In this document: piece after piece, positions 41,362 through 52,000 of the stretch | Numbering within the stretch: the first letter of the stretch is position 1 | How the letters are laid out: every line of letters starts with the position of its first letter | Assembly: GCA_013298955.1 (NCBI GenBank) | Contig: JAAFJT010000018.1 | Span: forward strand, 1-59,312 | Origin: Chitinophagales bacterium | Lineage (GTDB): Bacteria > Bacteroidota > Bacteroidia > Chitinophagales > Saprospiraceae | Length of the DNA: 59,312 nucleotides | Direction: 5' to 3' | Translations under genes and position numbers: made by a program | The notes under the pieces: generated by a model | Database searches by the model: none | The model's input: the letters and a program-made list of their open reading frames with translations, nothing else | What the model was told of the DNA's origin: nothing

Positions 41362-43395
41362 TTACCAAATGACCACTCTATCTTTCCCCTGTCGATACAT
41401 TTTATGATTGGGTTGCACCTTAAACGCATTATAAAATTCTAACACATTTGAAAAGGGTCCATTGACGCGCAAAAAGGCAGGTGCATGTACATCCGTCATA
41501 ATTTGCATTTTCAATTTTTCAGGACGTGCTTGTGTCATCCACCCCAAAGCATAACCCATAAAATAACGCTGTTCAGGCGTATAGCCAACGATTGTTTCGT
41601 TTTTATGGAATTGTTCCGTTTTTTTGAAGGCTTCAAAACCTAAAACCACTCCACCCAAATCGGCAATATTCTCACCCAAACAGGCTTCTCCGCGCACATG
41701 AATCGTATCCACTGCGACATAATCATTGAATTGATGGACTAAATTTTGCGCTTTTGATTTAAATTGCGCCTCATCTATGGCAGTCCACCAACTTTTGAGA
41801 TTGCCTTTTTCGTCAAATTGACGACCTTCATCATCAAAACCGTGCGTGATTTCATGCCCAATCGTACTCGCACCGCCGTAACCATAAGCCACTGCATCAT
41901 CAATTTCGGTATCTTGATAGCCCGGAATCAAGAAAATGGCGGCAGGTAAAACGATTTCATTATTGCTCGGATTGTAATAAGCATTATATGTTTGCGGAGT
42001 CATATCCCACTCGGTGCGGTCAACAGGTTTGCCCAATTTGCTGATTTCATACTGATACCACCACTTGCCCGCATTCAACGTATTGCCCACATAGGAGCTT
42101 TTATCAATCGTCATGGTCGAAAAATCTTTCCATTTGTCGGGATAGCCCACTTTTTTGACCACTTTAGACAGTTTTTGCAAGGCTTTAGTCTTGGTTGCCG
42201 CTGACATCCACTCCGATGACTTGATGCGTTCTGCGAAAGCTGCCATGACATTATCCGTCATGGTGAGGTAACGCTGTTTTGCAGTGTCATTGAAGCAGTT
42301 TTTTACGAAAAGTTGACCTAATGCGTCCCCTAACACTTTTTCTTGGGCTGCCAAAACCCGTTTCCAGCGCGGTTTCATGGCTTTTTTGCCTGATAACACT
42401 TTATCAAAAAAATTAAAATCCGCTTCTTCAAACGCATTGGGCAATCTATCGGACAATTGCATTAAGAGTTGCCAACGCAAATAATTTTTCCAATCTTCAA
42501 GCGGTGTATTTTTCAAAACCGTTTCAACGGCTTTAAAAAATTCGGGTTGCCCAACAATAACCGTATCTGCGGAAAGATTCATTTTTTTGAATAAATCAGA
42601 CCAAACCATAGTGGGCGTTAAGGCTTGTAACCCTTTGATAGTCAATTTATTATAATTTTTTTGCGGGTCTCTCAATGCTTCTAAACGACGCGATTCTTTT
42701 GCCAAACGGGTTTCTAATTTTAAAATCGAAGCCGCATGTTGTGGTGCAAGCGTTGCCGAATCGCCTGCTAATTTCAAAATTAACGCAATATGTTTTTCAT
42801 ACTGCGCCCGAATCGAATCATTTTTTGCTCCAAAATAATAATCTCTATCAGGCAATCCCAAACCGCCTTGACTGAGATAAAGCGCGTATTGGTCACTGTT
42901 TTTGAGGTCTTGATAAACGCCTACATTAAACAATGTTTCGATATTAGCGGTGTGCCATTGTGCGACGATATTTAAAATATCTTGTATGTTTTTAACCGCA
43001 TTGATTTTATCTAATTCGGGTTTCAAGGGAGTCAAACCAGCTTTTTGAATACCCATAGAATCCATGCCTGTTGTCCAGAAATCGCCTATTTTTTGAGCAT
43101 TGGAGCCTTGTGGATTTTGAGCAGCAGCCGCATTTTTGCTAATCTTTTTGACTTTTTCCAAAATATCCTCTTGTACAATACTGCCAATACCCCAATTACT
43201 TTCGGATGCTGGAATTGGATTGCGTTTCAACCAACCGCCATTGGCAAATGCAAAAAAATCATCTGCGGGTTGTACGCTGCTGTCAATGTTTGCTACCACA
43301 ACATCTAACTTAGGCTTGGGCGCGGTTTTCGGCTCCGTTTTACAATGAAAAAAGAGGGATGCGATACTGGTTAGTAAAAAAAATGTTTTTTTCAT
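41362..43395 (-). CDS. M13 (neprilysin/PepO) family metallopeptidase, lipoprotein
   Basis: A 677-residue zinc endopeptidase. The start at ATG 43395 gives MKKTFFLLTSIASLFFHC, a lipoprotein signal with C18 as the lipidated cysteine (lipobox LFFHC, somewhat loose). The zinc site is H514-E515-I-T-H518 in GHEITHGFDDEGRQFD, and E575 in ENIADLGG is the third ligand. The C-terminal part has the family's NGPFSNVLEFYNAF. M13 enzymes cleave small peptides; here probably in the periplasm or at the cell surface. A frame upstream to 43425 overlaps the promoter box (TATATTTG at 43424-43431), so it is not used. Confidence 0.94.
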   Translation of the reverse strand: MKKTFFLLTSIASLFFHCKTEPKTAPKPKLDVVVANIDSSVQPADDFFAFANGGWLKRNPIPASESNWGIGSIVQEDILEKVKKISKNAAAAQNPQGSNAQKIGDFWTTGMDSMGIQKAGLTPLKPELDKINAVKNIQDILNIVAQWHTANIETLFNVGVYQDLKNSDQYALYLSQGGLGLPDRDYYFGAKNDSIRAQYEKHIALILKLAGDSATLAPQHAASILKLETRLAKESRRLEALRDPQKNYNKLTIKGLQALTPTMVWSDLFKKMNLSADTVIVGQPEFFKAVETVLKNTPLEDWKNYLRWQLLMQLSDRLPNAFEEADFNFFDKVLSGKKAMKPRWKRVLAAQEKVLGDALGQLFVKNCFNDTAKQRYLTMTDNVMAAFAERIKSSEWMSAATKTKALQKLSKVVKKVGYPDKWKDFSTMTIDKSSYVGNTLNAGKWWYQYEISKLGKPVDRTEWDMTPQTYNAYYNPSNNEIVLPAAIFLIPGYQDTEIDDAVAYGYGGASTIGHEITHGFDDEGRQFDEKGNLKSWWTAIDEAQFKSKAQNLVHQFNDYVAVDTIHVRGEACLGENIADLGGVVLGFEAFKKTEQFHKNETIVGYTPEQRYFMGYALGWMTQARPEKLKMQIMTDVHAPAFLRVNGPFSNVLEFYNAFKVQPNHKMYRQGKDRVVIW

Positions 43396-43423
43396 ATATG
43401 GTTGTTTTATTTTGTAAAATGAC

Positions 43424-43431
43424 ACAAATAT
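43424..43431 (-). promoter_or_regulatory. TAnnTTTG promoter box for the M13 peptidase gene
   Basis: TATATTTG on the minus strand, 28 bases before ATG 43395. It excludes the longer frame start at 43425. Confidence 0.55.
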
Positions 43432-43483
43432 AGTAATTAATCTATTTTTTGAGACTCTTTTTTCAAGACTGAATCAAAAAGGT

Positions 43484-43566
43484 CTGAATTAGGATTCATA
43501 GGATTGAAAGGATTGAAAATCAATCCTTTCAATCCTGTAAAATCAATCCTATGAATCCTAATTCAG
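43484..43566. repeat. Inverted repeat of AATTAGGATTCATAGGATTG
   Basis: CTGAATTAGGATTCATAGGA faces its complement ending TCCTAATTCAG, with inner reiterations GGATTGAAAGGATTGA and CAATCCTTTCAATCC. It lies downstream of the DUF922 gene and upstream of the M13 promoter, and probably ends transcription of the RNase-barstar-DUF922 cluster. Confidence 0.7.
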
Positions 43567-43593
43567 GCATTATCAAAAAAAATAGATACAAAA

Positions 43594-44217
43594 TTATTTA
43601 GGAAAAACCGAAAATTGCCTATTTTTATAATCTTGTAATGCTGTTAATTCATTGAGAATCAATTCATTCCAATATTGTTGTTGGGCGGCATGGATGCCAT
43701 GTGCAGTGGCGGCATCATAAGCGCGTTGACGAGCAAAACAATCATTGCGCGTTTCTTGAATGATATTTTCAACCATTTCATTGCAATTGACAGCCATCAA
43801 TTTTGTTGATTGCAATTTTTTGCGCATTTGACGGGCGTAGATTTCGCCTAAATCAAAATGTTTTTGCTCATGTATGAGCAATTCAGCCGTCGGATTGGGT
43901 TTTATCCAAGACGCATTTGGATAAAACCGACAAATAATTTCTATTTGTAACTCATTGTCATTCAACCATTCCCATCGATTGCTGACGGAATACGAAGTCG
44001 ATGCTTGATAAGTCGAATTGAAATCCGCTTGCGCCAAATAATCCGAAGGCGATAACGCATATCCTTCGGTCCAAGCCATAAATGGCGGATCCACAGGATG
44101 ATGCGAACTGGTTAATAATAAACAAATCGCAACGCAACTTGCCGCAAGTTTGAAACTTGCGGCAAGTTTTTTAATTATAAAATGTTGATTATCAACATTT
44201 TGATTATAATTCGGCAT
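43594..44217 (-). CDS. DUF922-type putative metallopeptidase, exported
   Basis: A protein of 207 residues if started at ATG 44217 (MPNYNQNVDNQHF). The frame is open further upstream to 44265, but that overlaps barstar more deeply. It has a hydrophobic segment (CVAICLLLTSSHH) for export, and then a domain with LLIHEQKHFDLGEIYARQMR, the H-E-x-x-H pattern and following helix of DUF922 proteins, which are thought to be zinc peptidases. The repeated KLAASFKLAAS before the hydrophobic core is encoded by a perfect palindrome, and NVDNQHF by another, so the N-terminus may have been remodelled by repeat insertion. It overlaps barstar by 14 bases. Substrate unknown. Confidence 0.7.
   Translation of the reverse strand: MPNYNQNVDNQHFIIKKLAASFKLAASCVAICLLLTSSHHPVDPPFMAWTEGYALSPSDYLAQADFNSTYQASTSYSVSNRWEWLNDNELQIEIICRFYPNASWIKPNPTAELLIHEQKHFDLGEIYARQMRKKLQSTKLMAVNCNEMVENIIQETRNDCFARQRAYDAATAHGIHAAQQQYWNELILNELTALQDYKNRQFSVFPK
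44136..44168. repeat. Perfect palindrome AACTTGCCGCAAGTTT inside a coding region
   Basis: A 33-base perfect palindrome around a central G at 44152. It lies within the DUF922 frame and encodes the duplicated KLAAS motif just before the hydrophobic export segment. The core matches the intergenic palindromes (GTTTGAAAC). Confidence 0.8.
44173..44211. repeat. Palindrome AAAATGTTGATTATCAACATTTT
   Basis: AAAATGTTGAT and its complement surround one T (44179-44201), with outer AATTATAA/TTATAATT. It spans the junction of the barstar end and the DUF922 start. A hairpin in the mRNA at this place could modulate translation of the DUF922 gene. Confidence 0.6.
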
Positions 44218-44611
44218 CTGCCAAATCTTTGACCACTCGTTCAGACGGTTCGACATGGATTTCAACTTTTACTTTTTTGCGCCCTTTCAAGTTTTTCCAT
44301 TCAGTGGCAGCATCGTTTAAAATATGTAGAATATCCCAGCGCGTATTTTTATCTTCTTTTGATAAAAAATCATCATATGATTTCAAAACAAAATGAATGG
44401 CTTTAAAATCGTCCATCCAAGATAAATCGCACAATAAATCAAACAAAGCATCCATATTTTCCCCGAAATATTCTGGAAAATGCAATGGTTTGGAGATTTG
44501 GCGGAAAAAATCTCGAGTTGTAGTACTTTTTTTGCCGTCTATTTCGACAATGACTAAGCCTTCACTCGGCTTATGCGCATAGGCATGTTTTAAAATTTTA
44601 AAGTTGGACAT
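44204..44611 (-). CDS. Barstar-family ribonuclease inhibitor
   Basis: A 135-residue cytosolic protein with the barstar fold. Family motifs are the early strand LVIVEIDGKKSTT, the helix DFFRQISKPLHFPEYFGENM that carries the inhibitory surface, and DALFDLLCDLSWMDDFKAI. Barstars bind guanyl ribonucleases and block the active site. The gene starts 13 bases after the RNase stop, an arrangement expected for a toxin and its immunity protein. Its 3' end overlaps the DUF922 gene. The barstar name is confident; pairing with this RNase is a strong inference from position. Confidence 0.88.
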   Translation of the reverse strand: MSNFKILKHAYAHKPSEGLVIVEIDGKKSTTTRDFFRQISKPLHFPEYFGENMDALFDLLCDLSWMDDFKAIHFVLKSYDDFLSKEDKNTRWDILHILNDAATEWKNLKGRKKVKVEIHVEPSERVVKDLADAEL

Positions 44612-44624
44612 GTTGCAGGATGTA

Positions 44625-45137
44625 TTATTTCATTTCAATAAAAGTTCTGTAATGGTCGCCTGTATAATAGGCTTTGACAGGCGATGTAATCATGCGTTCT
44701 GCGCCCCGATTTCGACCTTGAATTTTGGGATTAACATCCCATTCTTGGTAATTGATGCGCCGATTGACTTCATCTTTTTGCGGTAATCGCTTTTCGTAAT
44801 TGCCAAATCGCCTTCCGCCTTCATAACCGCTTGGCGCAACCCCATTTTCCCGAACATATTTCAATACTTTAAATGCTTTTGTTGGAATACGCGTATCGGT
44901 GGAGACATTGGGTGGCAATGGTGGGGCTTGATTGGGCGCGGGTCGAGTTGCACCTGCTGCAATCGGCGGTGTTGCAAGGTCGGAACGCGGCGTTCCTGTT
45001 GCAAGGGTCGGGTTCGTTGCAATGGTGGCAGGCGTGACGGCTTTATCCACAGTGGGCGCGTCTTTGGGTTTCGCAACATTGGTGCAACCCAAAAGCAACG
45101 TCAAAAAAAATATAGGTATTTGAATCAGTCGAATCAT
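44625..45137 (-). CDS. Guanyl-specific ribonuclease (RNase N1/T1/barnase type), lipoprotein
   Basis: A 170-residue protein with three parts. Residues 1-18 are a lipoprotein signal with lipobox LLLGC (C18). Residues about 20-85 form a proline/threonine/alanine-rich linker. Residues about 88-170 are a complete guanyl-RNase domain: [15 protein letters not shown], then E132 in YQEWDVNP, R148 in RGAERMI and H162 in GDHYRTF. These are the catalytic glutamate, arginine and histidine of the family. The enzyme cleaves RNA after guanine. A lipid anchor means it is exported and probably sits on the outer membrane, while barstar protects the cytosol. It may be a contact-dependent toxin or a nutrient-scavenging RNase. 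Confidence 0.9.
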   Translation of the reverse strand: MIRLIQIPIFFLTLLLGCTNVAKPKDAPTVDKAVTPATIATNPTLATGTPRSDLATPPIAAGATRPAPNQAPPLPPNVSTDTRIPTKAFKVLKYVRENGVAPSGYEGGRRFGNYEKRLPQKDEVNRRINYQEWDVNPKIQGRNRGAERMITSPVKAYYTGDHYRTFIEMK

Positions 45138-45245
45138 GTATCAATTATTGGTGAACAATCACATATCAAAGTCCAAATGTACGGTAATTGTGGAATTTTT
45201 GTTATTTTGTGTTTCAAAAATATCATGATTTTGAACTTGGATTTG

Positions 45246-45307
45246 TTGGATGGAGTGGATTTTGTGGATTTTGTGATAAAAAAAAACCTAAAATCCACTC
45301 CATTCAA
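45246..45307. repeat. Inverted repeat with TGGAGTGGATTTT arms
   Basis: ATGGAGTGGATTTT and AAAATCCACTCCAT face each other across about 27 bases between gldH and the RNase gene on the minus strand, where it may end the gldH transcript. Confidence 0.6.
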
Positions 45308-45324
45308 TAAATCTAAGTTTAAAT

Positions 45325-45846
45325 TTATCGTTTGCGTTTTTTAGAAGTGGCAGCAGCTTCTGCGGCTAAATCGCGTTTATTGCCTGTATCGGTCAATCGA
45401 AAAGCAATGCTTTCAATGCTTTTTAAGGAATCTATCCGCATAAATTGCGCTAAGGTAATCTGATAAGACCCCACTTGATTGAAAAACGCATTTTCTTGTA
45501 AAGTGATTTCAACATCACAATTATCACCACTGCATTTCCCTGCGGATTTGCCAGTTCGGTCACTCAAATCAAGGCTTAATGTTTGATGAATGCGTTGATT
45601 ATCAGGAAATTGTGTATAAATTTGCGTATAAATATTTCGATAACTGTAATCCGCCCGATGTTTGACGCGCAACACCATATCGTACAAAGCCATCGTATCT
45701 TTGATTTTAAATCCGAAATTTAAGGTATCTTGATACGTCCATGTTTTGGACGGGGCAAAATCGTATTTTTTATCACATAAGTTGGTTTTGCCGCACGCGC
45801 TCCATAAAAAAAGACTGCATACGCTTAAAAAAAATGGATTCCTCAT
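45325..45846 (-). CDS. gldH: Gliding motility lipoprotein GldH
   Basis: A 173-residue lipoprotein of the GldH family, found in gliding Bacteroidota. The signal ends in a lipobox with C18 (LFLWSAC). The mature part matches the family: CDKKYDFAPSKTWTYQDTLN, HRADYSYRNIYTQIYTQFPD and SYQITLAQFMRIDSLKSIES near the end, then a lysine-rich tail. In Flavobacterium johnsoniae, gldH mutants lose gliding. GldH supports the T9SS-based surface machinery, although it is not one of the core secretion channels. Here it sits beside a giant adhesin with a T9SS sorting domain, but a palindrome separates the two. Confidence 0.87.
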   Translation of the reverse strand: MRNPFFLSVCSLFLWSACGKTNLCDKKYDFAPSKTWTYQDTLNFGFKIKDTMALYDMVLRVKHRADYSYRNIYTQIYTQFPDNQRIHQTLSLDLSDRTGKSAGKCSGDNCDVEITLQENAFFNQVGSYQITLAQFMRIDSLKSIESIAFRLTDTGNKRDLAAEAAATSKKRKR

Positions 45847-45884
45847 GAATGTGGTTTTAATTAAAATTTTAAAAATAATCGATA

Positions 45885-45921
45885 ATAACCTTTGGAGGGT
45901 TTGAAACCCTCCAAAGGTTAT
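45885..45921. terminator. Palindrome, CCTTTGGAGGGTTT variant of the AACGTTTGG family
   Basis: A 37-base perfect palindrome (left arm ATAACCTTTGGAGGGTTT) around a central G. Only AACG to AACC (and the matching CGTT to GGTT) differs from the other copies. It lies between the adhesin gene and gldH, both on the minus strand. Confidence 0.65.
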
Positions 45922-45975
45922 ACGTTATACGGTCAGGAACGTTTTTTAATGATTTTTAATTGTTGAAAAATGGCT

Positions 45976-46011
45976 AAAAAAAACTTGGCGCAAGTTTGCA
46001 CTCACGCCAAG
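45976..46011 (-). terminator. Intrinsic terminator of the adhesin gene
   Basis: On the minus strand CTTGGCG pairs with CGCCAAG across a 14-base loop and is followed by a run of Ts. It starts 25 bases after the adhesin stop codon. Confidence 0.8.
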
Positions 46012-46036
46012 CCACATAATCATTTTACACAATATA

Positions 46037-49000
46037 TTACTTTGACATTTTTACAATTTTGCCCAAACCTGCTTTCTGATTGCCCACAATGACATGAATC
46101 ATATACAAGCCTGCTGCCCAATTTTCTGTAATCACCTCAACTCGATGTCCGTTAATCGCTTGGCGGTGGATTTCACGTCCGAAAGCATCCGTAACGCTGA
46201 TGTAATCGCCTGTATGGAAATTCAAGGTCAAATCCCTAAATTCGATAAATAAATTATCAGAAGTCGGATTTGGATACACCAACGCATTCAAATTTTTCAA
46301 CAGTTCATTATTACCCACCTTTGTAATCGTAATCGTATTGGTAACGGAATCGCGGCAATTGCCCGCAGAAGTCACCACCAATTTAACGGTGTATGTTCCA
46401 TTGTAACGATATGCATGGGTTGTATTAGCGGTGGTTCCCAAATTGGTTGTATCGCCAAAATTCCATGAATACGTATTACCATTTGTAGAAGTATTCGTAA
46501 ACGTTGCATTGCCACCCAATGAAGTCGCTGTGAACGATGCAATCGGTTTCGGATTCACGGTAATCGTAATATCAACACTGTCTGTACAACCTGCGGCATT
46601 TGCTACCACTACTTTGTAGTTACCACTTGTTTTTGCAACCACAACACTATCGGTTTTTACACCTGCGGGAGTTGTCCAACGATAAGTAACGCCATTTCTG
46701 GCGCGCAAAATCGCACTGTCGCCTTGACAGAAAGTTGATACGCCTGTCACACTCAATCCTGCACTTGGGCGTGCATTGACGGTTATCATTCTGGAGGTGC
46801 TATCCACACAACCTGCTGCATTCGTCACGGTTACTTTGTATGTGCCTGCTGTTTTGACATTGACACTTGCAGAAGTGGCTGCGGTTGACCAAGCGTAAGT
46901 TGCACCGCCACTTGCTGTTAATACAGTGCTATCGCCTGCACAAATCGCTGTTGCTCCTGCGACGGCTGCTGTTGGACGCGCATTAGTTGTGATTGCAACC
47001 ATGGAGCTATCCACACAACCGCCTGCATTCGTTACGGTTACTTTGTAAGTACCTGCTGTTCTTGCAGTGATGCCTGCACTTGCCGCGCCAGTTGACCAAG
47101 CGTAGGTTGCGCCGCCACTTGCGGTCAATACCGTACTGTCTCCTACGCAGAAAGTCGTTGGACGATTATTGGCAATCGCAACGGTTGGACGTGCGTTTAA
47201 CGCAACCGTTACCATCGTGCTATCCATACAACCTGCGGCATTTGCCACTTTCACTTTATAAACGCCTGCTGTTTTTGCTGTAATGGAAGCAGTTGCTTCA
47301 CCTGTTGACCACATGTAAGTTGCACCGCCACTTGCTGTCAATACCGTGCTATCGCCCGGACAGAATGTCAATGGACGGTTGTTCGCAATCGCTGGAATTG
47401 GCAATGATGCAACGGTTACGGTACGAGTTGCTGTTGAAGTACAACCTGCTAAGGATACGGCTGTTGCTGTATAAGTGGTTGTTGCTGCAGGTTTTGCATA
47501 GACTGCTGCCGCAGTACCACTGACATAAGGGGTTGTAGCTGCTGCATCTGTGAAAAGTCCTGTCGTCAATGCCTGCCAATTGCAACCGACAAGGGTTGTA
47601 AAAGTGACATTTGGACGGCTTGTCGAAGTCGTTGCTACCGTCGCTGTTGCAATGGCACTTGAGCTTACACCATCAGTGCGATAGTAATTACAGGCATCGA
47701 AAGCCAAACTATTCGTCATCTCTGTTTGAACATTATCCGTACTGGTACCTGTATTGGCATTAGAATAAGAGGTTTCAAGAATCAAATTGCTCGTACCATC
47801 CCATACAAACGGCGTAGAGAAGTTATGTTCAATGTCTCCGACTGTAATTGGCACGACGGAAGGAGCCACTACTTGCGTCAAACCTGTTTCAAAAGCGGTT
47901 GTCAACGCCGTAAGCGTTGTATGACCTACTTTCAAATGGAAATCTTGCAAACTGCCTGTGAACGTTGTACCAACGCCTGTGACGGTAAATTTAATCGATT
48001 TAATCGGCGAACCTGTGAGTAAACCTGCTGCCCTCAATTCTGCTGCGGTGAACAACAATTGGTGTTTTGCACCGCCAAAATAATTGTTATACGGCGCAGG
48101 ATAACTGGTTGTACCGTTAGAAGCTCCTGGTGTACCAATTTTTTGAGGCACACTCGTCGTCAAAGCCGCTAATTGAACGGCGGAACCACCTGTACACAAA
48201 GTTGCGGTCGCAGGAGAAATAATCGGTGTTGTTGGCAATGGATTGACCGTTACCGTAACACTTGCGTTATTTTGACAAAAATCACCTGTTGCTTGTGCTG
48301 CTGATAAAGTATAAGTCGTCGTTCTGGCAGGGTTGAATACGGCAGAAGTCGTACCCGTTACGCCTGTTGCAGGCGACCAAGTATAATTGGAATAATCTCC
48401 TAATGCGGATGTAACGGTAACGGCTGTTGTCGGCGTACCTGCACAAGTAGCTGGTGCTACGCTGCTCAATGTCAAAGCGGGTGGTGTTGTCACCACTGCA
48501 TTGACGGCAACGCGTGCAGATTTACAAATTTCAATCGCACTGATATTATGGAAATAATTATAAGTGGTTGTAGAAGCACCGAAGTCATAACCACCTGTAA
48601 TGGTTCCTAATGAACTCAAATTATTGTATGCCGCCGTCGTATAATCGGCACCTGTCGTAATCCGATTGACTGATGAGGTGAAACCTGCCATTAAGCGATA
48701 GGTTCTACCTGCTGTAATGTCAAAATTCATGTTCATCGTGTACCAACCAGGGTTTGCCCCTTGGACAATCGGTAACGTAACGGTATTTAAAATGGCTCCA
48801 TCTGCATCATTTAATAATCGAACCGTTACAGTATTCGTTACATTGAGTGTAGGCGAATAGTATTGTGCGGACACTAAAAGGAAACTTTTATCTGCCCTAA
48901 ACACGATACCGCGTTCAGAAGATGCACCTGTTCCTGCAGGTACGCTGGATGTATCTTTCCCCATTGCCTCATAAGTACCTGCAATGATGGAAGATTCTGC

Positions 49001-52000
49001 ATAGAAAGGCGTTGTACCTACGGTATTGACGGTTGGGGTGTAACTTGTACCTGCACCCAATGATGTACCGCCTGTGGGTGCAGCAAACCAGTTGATAAGA
49101 CCAAAGTTACCTGTTACGCCCAAAGTCACTGCACCCGGTCCGCATTTGGTCGCATTGACAGGCGCACCTACGGTTGGACTGGTTACGGAAATGGTTAAGG
49201 TATTAGAAAAAATACAATTTGAACCGCCTGTTTTCCGAACTGCCAAACGGTAATATCGGGTTTGAGTAATGCTTGGTGCATTGTAAGTAGCTGCATTTGC
49301 GCCCGGGGCATCTATCCAAGCATTGTTATCTGGTGATTCTTGCCATTGCAAAATGCCACCTGCGGGAGCCGCAGGAACACTCAAAACAGCCGAACCCGAA
49401 GTACAAAACTGAGCAACACCTGCAACATTTGCTACAATACTGGTTGGCAATACACTTACGATAGCTGTTTGGCTATTCGTGCAAAGCGCGTTTGCAGAGT
49501 TACACGTATAAGTGGTTGCACCTGCGGTGCTGCTTTTGGCATATACTTGTGCGGCACTTGAACCTGCTACATAAGCTACTGTACCCGCCGCGTCTGTAAA
49601 CAAACCTGCCGCAGGAGACCATACATACGTATTGAAATTGCCCATAGGCGAAGTCACTTGTAAACCAACTGCTTCATTATTACAACCTGTTGTATTAGAA
49701 CTCACCGTCAAAAGTTCAGGCGTAGTTACGGTCACGGTGATTGGAACGCGATTGCTTTCGCAAACGCCATTGTATTCTGCTACGAAGAAAGTCGTGGTTC
49801 TTGCAATCGAATAATTCGTCAAAGTGGCTCCGTTTTCACCTGCGAGTGGCGTACCATCCGCGCTGACTAAGTACCAACGGAAAATCGGCGTTGCTGCACT
49901 TGTGGTAGAAGTGGCTCTACACGTTGGAACCCGCGTACCACATTGAGTGGTTGGAGTTGCCGTCGGTGTGCTTGGGAAAGGGACGGTTGCCACTGCTGCA
50001 CTGCCTGTCAATAAACAACCTTGTGGATTCGTAATCCGAACATTGTATGTTGTATTGGCATTGACAATGGGTGTAATGGTTTTCGTATTACCCACATTGG
50101 CACCACCGCCATCCGTCCAAACATAGTTTAAAACAGGCGTATTATTGAATGTAAATTGTGGACGACTTGAAACCGTTGCTCTTGTAGATACCGTTGTGCC
50201 ACAAAGTACTGCTGGAGTTGCCAAATCTGCTTGATGCGGTAAAGCACTTGCGAAAGTGGTTACATCTGATTTTACAGTAGATGAAAGCTCGTTTGTTGAA
50301 GTGGGCTTCGTCCAACAAAAAGTGATAACAATATTAGAGACTCCATCCCAAGTAAATGGACTGGTAAATGTAAATGTATTTGCGCCAACCGTTGGGGTGT
50401 AACCTGCATTACTATACACATCACTGCTTCCCGAAATAAAAGTACTGGTCATACTGGCAGCATTCGTATTGGCCATGGCAATCGCAAAATTGGGATACGC
50501 TTGTCCAGAAACGGCGGTACAATTGATGGTTAATGACGTGATAGTATTTGATACAGGCAAAAAACCTGATGCAAATAATTCAGATGCCCGAATGAGGTAT
50601 TGGGTTTTCGTGCCACCCCATCCACCTGCAAAAGGCGTAATCCCCGTTGTAGAAGAAGCAACTGCACCAGCTCCAATCGCAGTGGTGGGTCTGAAATTAG
50701 CCGTTATAGAAGTTGCAGTCGTTGCACAAACCGTTGTCGGCGTTGCTGCTGCGGTCACAACGACTCCTGCTAATGGGTCATCATTATAAACCGTTCCTAA
50801 TTTTGAACCCGAATAAATGCCATCGGTCGCTTCAACATACCAAGCAACAACCCCATTCGTTGGACTTGCCGCAGGGATTGTACCCATCCAATTCGATGCA
50901 ACACCGGGGTCTCCACCCGTCATTACAACCGCACGCGGATTGGCTCCATTGATGGTGTAATACAACGTTACGGCGGTCAATGGATTGATAGGCGTAACCG
51001 TTGCTGTAATACTTCTTGCTCTTGCAACGCATTGAGTTGTTGGAATATCAATGGCAACTGCATTCACACGCGGCACCGCAGGTGCGCCATCAAACTCATC
51101 TGCACCAATGTCATAAGACGTACCACCGCCATTCACCGAAGCAAGCGGACCGGGACGATTATCGCCATCAAAATCGGTATTGAACAATGGAATATTCACG
51201 CCATTGCTTTCCAAAATATTCAGTGCGGGACCTGATGGAATATGCAAATAATTCGCTGATGAACTATTCGTACTCACCCAAGCAGGATTCGTTGTTACAG
51301 AAGATGCATCAAAAGGCGTAACCAATGCTTTGTAAGATGCCAAAGTTGGGTTACTGACCGTTCCATCATAAAAAATCAAATTCGTTGCACTTGGCACACC
51401 TGCGTAAAACGCATTGTTATTAGACAATGGGTCATAAACGCTTGATGTATAAGCACCTGCCCGCCGAAATGCAGTTGTAAAACCCGTTGCACCAACAGGC
51501 GTAGAATTATTAACCAATAAATTATTATTCAACCTCAAAGGGGAAGTCGCTGCTGCATACAACGCCGTCGTACCAAAAGCCGCACCTGTACTGGTGGCAT
51601 TTAAATACACGGTATTATTGTAGAGATTGTTATTAGTACCTCCTGAAGCGTAAATTCCTGCGATTGCGATAGCAACATTTGCCGCTGGTGTGCGCAAATC
51701 ACCGATAATATTATTATAGACATTATATGTTTGGGAAATCGTATAAATACCATAAATCGTCGCACTTGTACTTGTCGAAGACAAGTCGTATAGTTTATTT
51801 TTATGAATATTGTAAATTCCTCCTGCGGTTGCCCCTGAGCCGTAAATTCCATAAATAGTCGTAGCAGTACCACTAAATCCATATACGACATTATCACTAA
51901 TATTAATGGCATTACCATAACCGACTCGAATACCATAGAATGTAACTGTTCCTGTACTGGCAGTAGAAATATTAAAAACGCTATTATTTTTAATATCTTT

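Noticed and set aside
44928-45344. Plus-strand open frame opposite the RNase gene
   Set aside because: Cysteine/arginine-rich composition and full overlap with a well-supported minus-strand gene mark it as a shadow frame.
46560-47390. Regularly spaced repeats that could suggest a CRISPR array
   Set aside because: The spacing is about 230 bases, the repeats lie in an open frame and encode Ig-like domains, and differences fall at third codon positions. They are coding repeats.
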